A DNA stretch of 22,142 nt from Candidatus Omnitrophota bacterium (lineage in GTDB: Bacteria > Omnitrophota > Gorgyraeia > Velamenicoccales > Velamenicoccaceae). The notes under the pieces are model-generated. The model was not told the DNA's origin. It ran no database searches and saw only the letters and a program-made list of their open reading frames with translations. The first letter of the stretch is position 1; each line of letters starts with the position of its first letter. This document shows, one piece after another, positions 1 to 5,976 of this stretch. A program made the position numbers and the translations under genes. The DNA lies in contig DMEU01000021.1 in the NCBI GenBank assembly GCA_003451585.1, forward strand, positions 36,762 through 58,903. The letters are read 5' to 3'.

Positions 1-153
1 TTTAGCCAGGTTTTTCGCATGCACCTTGAACTGCTCGATGCTGAAAAGCTCGGCACGCAGAGGCTGTTCCTCGGCGATCCTATTCCAGCGCAGAATGACG
101 CCCAGACGCATTTTAAAAGGCAGAATATAGTTTTGAATAAACTTTAGAGGCAA
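1..153 (-). CDS. N-terminal fragment of a probable cyclic beta-glucan synthase-like protein (cut by window edge)
   Basis: An open frame runs off the left edge of the window. A TTG at 151-153 is the preferred start because AGGAG (160-164 on the complement) lies 6 nt upstream and an in-frame TAG lies just before it. The first ATG (109-111) has no ribosome binding site. The 51 visible residues include RAELFSIEQFKVHAKNLA, which resembles the start of the large NdvB/cyclic beta-1,2-glucan synthase family (glycosyltransferase plus GH94 phosphorylase-like modules). Those proteins exceed 2,000 residues, so almost all of it would lie outside. The family call rests on one short motif from memory. The gene is divergent from plsC and shares a 135-bp intergenic region with it. 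Confidence 0.5.
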   Translation of the reverse strand, partial: MPLKFIQNYILPFKMRLGVILRWNRIAEEQPLRAELFSIEQFKVHAKNLAK

Positions 154-193
154 TGCACACTCCTACTCTTTTTCCATGGATCCTTAAAAGATC

Positions 194-199
194 ATTATA
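194..199 (-). promoter_or_regulatory. Possible -10 box for the leftward partial gene
   Basis: The complement reads TATAAT, a perfect sigma70-type -10 hexamer, about 41 nt upstream of the proposed TTG start. No convincing -35 is seen 16-18 bp further upstream, so this is a weak call. Confidence 0.3.
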
Positions 200-250
200 C
201 AACATAAAACAATGTTTCAGTTACGCAAAATCTTTAAGTTTGATGTCCGC

Positions 251-280
251 TTGACAAATACCCACCTGGTCATTTATGAT
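251..280 (+). promoter_or_regulatory. Sigma70-type promoter of plsC, leaderless arrangement
   Basis: TTGACA (251-256) is a perfect -35 box. After 18 bp comes TATGAT (275-280), a one-mismatch -10 box. The plsC ATG begins only 8 nt after the -10, so the expected transcription start coincides with, or is 1-2 nt before, the start codon. No Shine-Dalgarno is present. Identical -10 to ATG spacing is found before two other genes in this window (11199 and 22020). Confidence 0.6.
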
Positions 281-288
281 GTTTAACT

Positions 289-1011
289 ATGAAAAAGATC
301 CTCTTATCCACTCTCATCTGGCTCTGCATCTGCCTGCTGACCATCGCCGTTTACTTTGCGGTATTGGCATGTACCATTCTTTTTTATCCCTTTGATAAAA
401 AGCGCATTCTCGCGCACTGGCAGTGTTTCTGGTGGTCGAACGCTGTTATCCGCCTTAACCCCTACTGGAAAGTTGAAGTCACCGGAAGGGAAAATATCGA
501 TAAAAACCGAACGTATATCATAGTCGCCAATCACCAAAGCCTGGCAGATATCGTGGTCGCCTATCAAATGAAAACGCAATTCAAGTGGGTCGCCAAAAAA
601 GCCCTGTTTAAAATACCCTTTATCGGCTGGTCGCTATCTCTGACAAAACATATCAAGCTCGATAGAGGCAATTTCGGCAGCATCAAGAAGGTTTACAGCG
701 AAGCCGCCCAATGGTTACGCGAAGGAATGTCGGTCTTCTTTTTCCCAGAAGGAACACGCAGTGAAACAACACAGATCGGTGATTTTCGTAACGGCGCGTT
801 CAAGCTCGCCATCAAAGAACGCGTGCCGATCTTACCTGTCATCTTTGAAGGCACGGCCACAGCCATCCCCCGCGGCAGCTGGATCTTCGGCGTGAAAACA
901 AACGCCAAGCTCAAGATCCTGCCGGCCATCGAAACAACGAATTATCAGCTCTCGGATTTCGCCAAGCTTCGCGACCTGACACACTCCGTCCTGAAAGAAA
1001 AAATTTCTTAG
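289..1011 (+). CDS. plsC: 1-acyl-sn-glycerol-3-phosphate acyltransferase (PlsC family)
   Basis: This 240-residue protein has the hallmarks of the PlsC/AGPAT family, which transfers an acyl chain to lysophosphatidic acid to make phosphatidic acid at the inner membrane. One hydrophobic helix (about residues 4-33) anchors the N terminus. Acyltransferase motif I is NHQSLAD (81-87) with catalytic H82 and D87, and motif III is FPEGTRS (152-158). The length is normal for the family. The next in-frame Met is residue 94, past motif I, so the ATG at 289 is the only sensible start although it lacks a Shine-Dalgarno. The last residues (KIS) and the TAG stop are encoded by the first copy of a dispersed repeat motif (1002-1021), so the C terminus was probably remodelled by the repeat. 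Substrate specificity cannot be read from the sequence. Confidence 0.92.
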   Translation: MKKILLSTLIWLCICLLTIAVYFAVLACTILFYPFDKKRILAHWQCFWWSNAVIRLNPYWKVEVTGRENIDKNRTYIIVANHQSLADIVVAYQMKTQFKWVAKKALFKIPFIGWSLSLTKHIKLDRGNFGSIKKVYSEAAQWLREGMSVFFFPEGTRSETTQIGDFRNGAFKLAIKERVPILPVIFEGTATAIPRGSWIFGVKTNAKLKILPAIETTNYQLSDFAKLRDLTHSVLKEKIS

Positions 1012-1098
1012 GGGTCAGACCTCGACATTAGACATTAAACACCTCCGCGGTGGCCGAATGGACTCCGCGGAGGTGTGAATTTCTTAGAGGTCAGACCC
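1002..1098. repeat. REP-like repeat block, copy 1
   Basis: The block has three parts. A motif reading AATTTCTTAGGGGTCAGACC (1002-1021) contains the plsC stop codon. A heptamer GACATTA is repeated twice (1024-1037). A near-perfect hairpin has 12-bp arms, core CACCTCCGCGG (1040-1050) and CCGCGGAGGTG (1065-1075), around a 14-nt loop (1051-1064). A second copy of the first motif follows (1078-1097, one change). The hairpin and motif recur at 5887-5976 with the same loop sequence. It sits between convergent genes, plsC and the second permease, so the hairpin may also act as a bidirectional terminator. No transposase lies nearby. Confidence 0.8.
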
Positions 1099-1129
1099 TT
1101 TCTGCTCTCCCTTTGGTACGTTACTTTTC

Positions 1130-2350
1130 TTATTCGAATTGCAGCGCCTTGATCGGATCCAAAAGAGACGCCTTTCTCGCCGGATATACCCCGAAGAAAA
1201 CACCGATAATAACCGTTGCTAAAAAGGACGCTCCTGCCGCCCCCATAGGGATGATAAGCGGCAGCTTGGCAAAGATCGCTATCAGGACCGATGCCGCTAC
1301 CCCCAGCACAATGCCGATCATCCCGCCTCCGATGCTTAATAATAATGCCTCGGATAAAAACTGGATAAGAATATCTTTTCTTTTGGCGCCGACAGCCCTT
1401 CGTATACCGATCTCTTTAAACCTCTCCCGGATAGAAATAAGCATGACCGCCAGGACACCGATGCCGCCGACTAAAAGCGACAGCCCGGCGATACTTCCGA
1501 TAAGAAGAGTAAAAGTCTTACTGCTTTCTTTTTGCACATCCAAAATAGCGTCTTGGTTAAAGATAGTAAAATCGGCTTCTTTTCCTTCTTTTATATGATG
1601 CCTGTCGCATAAGATCGCATCTATTTCCTTGGCGGCAGTATCCATTAATTTTTCATTTTTGACTTTCACGTAGATCGTATTGATATAATCCATGTTAAAA
1701 AGCCTGCGCAAAGCTGTCCTGACCGGAACAAATATCCGGTCATCCTGGTCAGCCCCGTACAGGTCGAGCCCTTTAGGAGAAAAAACACCGATGACTTCAA
1801 AAGGGACTTTTCCTATCCGTATAGTTTCCCCAACCGGATCCCGGCCCGCGAATATATTCTTTACGACCGTTTTTCCGATAACCGCCACCCTTCTTAAACC
1901 TTTATCTTCGTCCTCGTCAAAAAATCTACCCTTTAACAGTGAGTGGTTCTGAATTGGCGCGATATCGGAAGTCGTTCCAATGATACTGGTGTTTGTGCTC
2001 AAATTCCCGTATTTGGCCTTCATCTTCTTGGCTTGAGCCGGAGCAACATATTGCGCGCCTGACGCGCCTTCCAAAATAGAAGCAGCGTCCTTTAACTCAA
2101 GCGTGGTCACGATCTTTGCCTGCCTCGCTCTTCCGGCTATGATCCTGACCTGTCCGGCGTTAACAAGCAAAAGATTACTCCCCATTTTGGTGATCTGGGC
2201 GGCGACTTTTTGTTCGGTACCCTTGCCCAAAGCCACCATCACAATTACAGCGGAAACACCGACAATGATCCCCGAAAGAGATAAGATCGTCCTTACTTTT
2301 CGTTCAAGCAATATTTTTTTGGATATAAGTATGTTCTTGGCAATCTTCAT
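1130..2350 (-). CDS. MacB/FtsX-family ABC transporter permease (second of two)
   Basis: A 406-residue inner-membrane permease with MacB topology. One N-terminal helix (about 21-42) is followed by a large periplasmic MacB core domain (about 50-270) and three C-terminal FtsX-type helices (about 280-305, 330-360, 370-392). The coupling-region motif EIGIRRAVGAKRKDI and the closing GVYPARKASLLDPIKALQ are typical of this superfamily. Its ATG overlaps the TGA of the upstream permease by 4 bp (2347-2350), implying translational coupling. Unlike classical MacB, the ATPase is a separate protein (3559-4233). The two permeases are clear paralogs and would be expected to form a heterodimer. The export substrate is unknown. 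It is the last gene of the padR operon and ends just before the repeat block at 1098. Confidence 0.88.
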   Translation of the reverse strand: MKIAKNILISKKILLERKVRTILSLSGIIVGVSAVIVMVALGKGTEQKVAAQITKMGSNLLLVNAGQVRIIAGRARQAKIVTTLELKDAASILEGASGAQYVAPAQAKKMKAKYGNLSTNTSIIGTTSDIAPIQNHSLLKGRFFDEDEDKGLRRVAVIGKTVVKNIFAGRDPVGETIRIGKVPFEVIGVFSPKGLDLYGADQDDRIFVPVRTALRRLFNMDYINTIYVKVKNEKLMDTAAKEIDAILCDRHHIKEGKEADFTIFNQDAILDVQKESSKTFTLLIGSIAGLSLLVGGIGVLAVMLISIRERFKEIGIRRAVGAKRKDILIQFLSEALLLSIGGGMIGIVLGVAASVLIAIFAKLPLIIPMGAAGASFLATVIIGVFFGVYPARKASLLDPIKALQFE

Positions 2351-3558
2351 TTTTGGCTTAATGCGCTTGCCGGATCAAGGGCCGCCGCTTTACGGGCGGG
2401 ATATATCCCGAAAAAAAGCCCTATAACAGCTGAAAATAAAAATGCCGTGGCAAACGGCTGCCACGTTATACTGATCGGTTTGCCGGAAAGACTGATCAGG
2501 ACCGCGATGATCACGCCCGCTGTCACGCCGAACAGCCCGCCCGCGAAAGTCAACACGAGCGACTCGGAGAGAAATTGAAAAATTATATGTTTCTTTTTGG
2601 CGCCAACCGCCCTTCTTAAGCCTATTTCCCGCTTGCGTTCTGAAACAGCCATAAGCATGATATTCATCAACACAATGCCGCTGACAAAAGGAGAAATAAG
2701 CCCAACCAGCCATAAAAAGACATCGAGCGTTTGTGACGTGCCTTTGATCATCTTCGTTATTTCTTCCGGGCTGGTCATTCTAAAATCGTCTTCCTCTGTT
2801 TGAGCCAAGCGATGATTCTCGCGCAAAATTCCTTCTATCTTGGCTATAACGGTTTTTATCCGCGCTGGGTTAAAAACCACCGCTCTCGCCATAGCGATAT
2901 ATAAAGGCTGGTTCATCAGCCTTCTTGATGCCGTGGTAAAAGGGATAAGTATAAGATTGTCAAAGTCGGTCCCTACCGGGGACTGCCCTCTTTTTTCCAA
3001 GATCCCTATTACATTAAAGGAGACGTTCTCGATCAATATGTTTTCACCGATGGGATCGGCATCCCCAAATAGATCCTTTGCCGCGGTCCGGCCTATGACG
3101 CAAACCTTGGATAGCTGTTCGTTGTCAGCATCAGAAATAAAATCGCCTTTGGAAACACCCCTTCTCCAGGCATCCTGCCAGCTCGATTCGACCCCGAAAA
3201 CCCATGAAGTTGTAAACTTATTTTTATATTTTACCGGCATATCCAGCGACACCTGAAAAGGCGAAACTAACTTTACCTCTTCAATATCCCGGATATCGGC
3301 TATGTCTTTTTTAGTCAGGCTGGCCTCCGAAACCGTGGAAGGCCCGCGTAATCTACCGCCGCCGGAATGGATCATGATCGCGTCCGGCCCGAAATTATTT
3401 ATCTGCTGCAATATCTTCTTGTTCGCGCCTTGAGTTAAAGCCACTATGACGGTAAGGGTAGCGATGCCGACTACAATAGCAAGCACGATAAGAAATGTCC
3501 GCACCTTATGTTTTGCTACGGCGCTTAAAGAGACACCGGCAATCCTCATTATTTTCAT
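2347..3558 (-). CDS. MacB/FtsX-family ABC transporter permease (first of two)
   Basis: A 403-residue paralog of the downstream permease with the same plan: N-terminal helix (about 22-42), periplasmic MacB core domain, and FtsX domain with three helices (about 280-305, 335-360, 370-392). Motifs include REIGLRRAVGAKKKHII and GIYPARKAAALDPASAL. Its ATG directly abuts the TAG of the ATPase gene (3559-3561) without a gap, and its TGA overlaps the next ATG. MacB-type permeases are mechanotransmission exporters that act on periplasmic substrates or lipoproteins. Which of these applies here cannot be determined. Having two distinct permeases resembles LolC/LolE-type heterodimers, but the linked adaptor gene points to MacAB-like efflux rather than lipoprotein release. 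Confidence 0.88.
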   Translation of the reverse strand: MKIMRIAGVSLSAVAKHKVRTFLIVLAIVVGIATLTVIVALTQGANKKILQQINNFGPDAIMIHSGGGRLRGPSTVSEASLTKKDIADIRDIEEVKLVSPFQVSLDMPVKYKNKFTTSWVFGVESSWQDAWRRGVSKGDFISDADNEQLSKVCVIGRTAAKDLFGDADPIGENILIENVSFNVIGILEKRGQSPVGTDFDNLILIPFTTASRRLMNQPLYIAMARAVVFNPARIKTVIAKIEGILRENHRLAQTEEDDFRMTSPEEITKMIKGTSQTLDVFLWLVGLISPFVSGIVLMNIMLMAVSERKREIGLRRAVGAKKKHIIFQFLSESLVLTFAGGLFGVTAGVIIAVLISLSGKPISITWQPFATAFLFSAVIGLFFGIYPARKAAALDPASALSQK

Positions 3559-4233
3559 CTAGAGCACCTCTTCTTTTTCCACCTTACCGTCCTTTAAATA
3601 TATTATCCTATCGGAAGACCGGGCCACGTTAATGTCATGGGTTACTATGATGATCGTCCGGCCTTCTTTGTGCAAGATCCTGAAAATTTCCATGATTTCC
3701 TTCGCGGAATTGCTGTCTAAGTTCCCGGTAGGCTCGTCAGCCAATATAACCGAAGGGTCATTGATAAGGGCGCGGGCTATGGCAACGCGCTGTTGCTGCC
3801 CTCCGGAAAGCTCATTCGGCTTATAATTTATCCTATCTTTTAAGCCCACCGACTCTATGAGACGGCCGGCCTTTTTCTCCGCGTCTGCCGGATAAACGTC
3901 AGAATAGACCAGCGGCAGGAGGACATTGTCGAGCGCGCTCGTCCTCTCCAAAAGATTGAATGTCTGAAAGACAAACCCGATCTTTTTATTCCTTATCTCG
4001 GAGAGCTGGTCATCGTTTAAAGTTTCGATATCCTGCCCCTCAAACAAATATGAACCGCCCGATGCCTTCATGAGGCACCCGAGCACGTTTAATAAGGTAG
4101 TCTTTCCCGTCCCCGAAGGCGCCATGATCGCGGCAAACTCTCCTTTATTGACCTTAAAAGTAACCCCGTTGAGGACATCCGTCCGCACTATCCCGCTGGT
4201 AAAAAATTTCGTAATATCGTTAAATTCAATCAT
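3559..4233 (-). CDS. ABC transporter ATP-binding protein (LolD/MacB nucleotide-binding type)
   Basis: A 224-residue stand-alone nucleotide-binding domain that would power the two downstream permeases. Visible motifs are Walker A PSGTGKTT (39-46), Q-loop Q90, signature LSGGQQQR (142-149), Walker B VILADEP (162-168) with catalytic E167, D-loop NLDS (171-174) and H-loop H199. The residue before the P-loop proline is Ala rather than the more usual Gly. The start ATG (4231-4233) lies 21 bp downstream of the adaptor gene stop. Closest families are LolD, FtsE and the MacB ATPase domain. Assignment to MacAB-like export rests on the adjacent adaptor. Confidence 0.93.
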   Translation of the reverse strand: MIEFNDITKFFTSGIVRTDVLNGVTFKVNKGEFAAIMAPSGTGKTTLLNVLGCLMKASGGSYLFEGQDIETLNDDQLSEIRNKKIGFVFQTFNLLERTSALDNVLLPLVYSDVYPADAEKKAGRLIESVGLKDRINYKPNELSGGQQQRVAIARALINDPSVILADEPTGNLDSNSAKEIMEIFRILHKEGRTIIIVTHDINVARSSDRIIYLKDGKVEKEEVL

Positions 4234-4254
4234 TATGCGCCTCCTGATATCAAC

Positions 4255-5370
4255 CTATTCCTGCCTAATACCGACAATGTCCCCCTCATCAAGCCCGGAA
4301 ACCACCTCGATATCGCTTCCGCTCGTCATGCCGGTCTTTACCTCTCTTTTCCCGAAACTTCCGTTATCCTGTTTTACCAAAACAAATTTTCCGGCCCCTT
4401 CCCTTATTACCGCCGAGCGCGGGATCACCAAAACCCCGCCTCTCTCTTCCTGGTAAATGGTCACACTGGTGGTCATATCCGGCCGCAAAAGCTCTTCATT
4501 GGAACCATCGATTTCTATCACAACGTCGAAGTTTACCACGTTCTCCTGAATGATCGCCTTAGGATAGATCGCCTTAACCTTGCCGGTGAATTCTTTATCC
4601 GGATAGGTATCGACCGTGAATATGGCCTTTTGCCCCACTTTAACACGGCCTATATCCGTTTCATCCACAAACGCATCAACTTGAAGCCTTGAAAGGTCGA
4701 TGATCGTCACAAATGTCGGAGCGCTGAGTCCGGCGGCAACAGTTTCGCCCTCCTGAGTAGTGACGGAAGCGATGACTCCGGAGATGGGCGCCTTGATAGT
4801 AGCATAAGATAACTGAATTTTGGAAAACTCCAGCGCGGCCTTTGTTGCTTCTTTAACCGCCTTAGACTGTTTAATGGTATATAGATCCTGACCGTTAAAA
4901 AGCGGCATCGTTACCTTCAGACCTGCAAAATTATCGCCCTGGCTTGGGAAATATGTCGTTCCTTTGACTCCGTAATCCGTCTGGGCGCTTAACGCCGGCC
5001 AGAAGGAAGCCTTCGACACCCCAACCCCGGCATCCGCGGCTCTAACATTAGCTTCTGCCTGGGCCACCTGGGCCTCTAGATCCTTCTTTTCTATCTCAGC
5101 GATAACCTGGCCCTTTTCGACCCTGTCTCCTATGTTGGCGTAAAGATGCTCGACTTTGCCGGAGATCCTTGCTCCCACCTTGACCTCTGCCCCTATAACG
5201 GGCCTGACCGTGCCTGTGGCAAGTATGGAAGAACCAATATCTTTCTTTTTTACGGTCGCTGTCTCAAAAGAAGGGCTCTTCTCCGCTTTAGCAATAACTA
5301 AAAAGTTCCCCGAGAAAGCTATACCGGATAACGCCATGATCACAAATAGAACAAAGATGATTTTTCTCAT
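4255..5370 (-). CDS. MacA/HlyD-like periplasmic adaptor with a TolC-like beta-hairpin segment
   Basis: A 371-residue membrane-fusion protein. It has an N-terminal signal/anchor helix (4-27), lipoyl half-motif (about 62-95), a helix (95-122), return helix (161-195), second lipoyl half with APISGVI (194-200), beta-barrel domain (about 225-305) and membrane-proximal domain (about 310-370). The odd part is residues 119-165. Instead of a plain coiled-coil tip there are FWPALSAQTDYG (123-134) and AGLKVTMPLFNG (149-160), which match the beta-strand/turn/helix-entry pattern of TolC-family outer membrane factors. The start ATG overlaps the PadR stop (ATGA, 5367-5370) and has GGAGG 5 nt upstream. No TolC homologue is in the window. 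The adaptor role is well supported. The meaning of the insert is inference. Confidence 0.88.
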   Translation of the reverse strand: MRKIIFVLFVIMALSGIAFSGNFLVIAKAEKSPSFETATVKKKDIGSSILATGTVRPVIGAEVKVGARISGKVEHLYANIGDRVEKGQVIAEIEKKDLEAQVAQAEANVRAADAGVGVSKASFWPALSAQTDYGVKGTTYFPSQGDNFAGLKVTMPLFNGQDLYTIKQSKAVKEATKAALEFSKIQLSYATIKAPISGVIASVTTQEGETVAAGLSAPTFVTIIDLSRLQVDAFVDETDIGRVKVGQKAIFTVDTYPDKEFTGKVKAIYPKAIIQENVVNFDVVIEIDGSNEELLRPDMTTSVTIYQEERGGVLVIPRSAVIREGAGKFVLVKQDNGSFGKREVKTGMTSGSDIEVVSGLDEGDIVGIRQE

Positions 5371-5798
5371 CTCGACCTCCCGACAGCCGGCTTCATGCGT
5401 TTCTTAGTGCCTTTAAAACGCTGTTTATACAAAACCAAAAACTTCTCAAGTACTTTCTTTCGCGTTTCAATGCCTTCTGCCCAAAGATGGAGCAGGCCGA
5501 ACCCTCTGGCTGTTAATTCATAAATTCTTTTTGCCGGGCCGCCGCCTTTGATATCCCATCTCGACACCACAAAGCCTTCCTTTTCTAAATAGCGAAGCGT
5601 CCTGTACACCATTGCCGGATCGGGTTTGGCCTTTGGAAACCCGAAACCGTCCAATTTTGCCATTAGCTCATACCCGTAAGATGCCTGCTGCGACAAGAAA
5701 AACAAGAGGCACGGCTCAACGAACCGCGTCATCTTCCCGCTGGGGCATTCACATTTTTTGATTTTATACTTCTTCGCGAGCTGGCTGCCTTCAAACAT
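5367..5798 (-). CDS. PadR-family transcriptional regulator of the export operon
   Basis: A 143-residue winged-helix regulator. The PadR domain spans about 25-105, with FVEPCLLFFLSQQASYGYEL at the start, then the PAMVYRTLRYLEKEG recognition-helix region and the wing around GGGPAKRIYELT. The C terminus (107-143) is a shorter basic helical tail. The N-terminal extension carries a CEC cysteine pair (16-18), with a further Cys at residue 30; a metal or redox role is possible but unproven. It is the first gene of a five-gene operon, with a strong promoter (5845-5873) overlapped by palindromes (5818-5846) and GGAGG (5806-5810) 7 nt before the ATG. By analogy with PadR regulators that repress neighbouring exporter genes, it likely autorepresses and is relieved by an exported compound. 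Confidence 0.88.
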   Translation of the reverse strand: MFEGSQLAKKYKIKKCECPSGKMTRFVEPCLLFFLSQQASYGYELMAKLDGFGFPKAKPDPAMVYRTLRYLEKEGFVVSRWDIKGGGPAKRIYELTARGFGLLHLWAEGIETRKKVLEKFLVLYKQRFKGTKKRMKPAVGRSR

Positions 5799-5817
5799 AT
5801 TAACGCCTCCTATTTAA

Positions 5818-5846
5818 AATTACATCTATATGTAATTAACATATAG
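5818..5846. promoter_or_regulatory. Two overlapping palindromes, probable PadR operator
   Basis: Palindrome 1 (5826-5846) has perfect 8-bp arms CTATATGT and ACATATAG on either strand around a 5-bp AT-only centre. Palindrome 2 (5818-5837) has arms AATTACAT and ATGTAATT around CTAT. They share half-sites of the ATGT/ACAT type known for PadR operators. The block begins inside the -10 box and covers the predicted transcription start, the classical position for repression. Confidence 0.65.
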
Positions 5847-5873
5847 TATACATTGCCATCTTCTGCCTGTCAA
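5845..5873 (-). promoter_or_regulatory. Sigma70-type promoter of the padR export operon
   Basis: On the minus strand, TTGACA (5873-5868) is followed after 17 bp by TATACT (5850-5845). This is a perfect -35, a near-perfect -10 and ideal spacing. The predicted start is about 40 nt upstream of the padR ATG, leaving a short leader that contains the operator and the GGAGG site. Confidence 0.75.
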
Positions 5874-5886
5874 ATAAAATTAAAAA

Positions 5887-5976
5887 GCCACCTCCGCGGT
5901 GGCCGAATGGACTCCGCGGAGGTGGCAAAGCGCGGTTATAGAATTTCTTAGTGGAATTTCTTAGGGGTCAAACCCC
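5887..5976. repeat. REP-like repeat block, copy 2
   Basis: The hairpin core is identical to the copy at 1040-1075: CACCTCCGCGG (5889-5899), the same 14-nt loop, then CCGCGGAGGTG (5914-5924). Flanking bases extend the stem to 13 bp (5887-5926). It is followed by a truncated motif AATTTCTTAG (5942-5951) and a fuller one, AATTTCTTAGGGGTCAAACC (5955-5974, then CC). Order and orientation relative to the hairpin match copy 1. The second motif overlaps the end of rsmH and supplies its stop codon. On the minus strand the hairpin lies downstream of rsmH and could terminate it. Confidence 0.8.

Noticed and set aside
1050..1598. 182-residue plus-strand frame starting in the REP-like hairpin
   Set aside because: It reads the complement of the permease gene and its first residues come from the repeat. 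No protein-like features.
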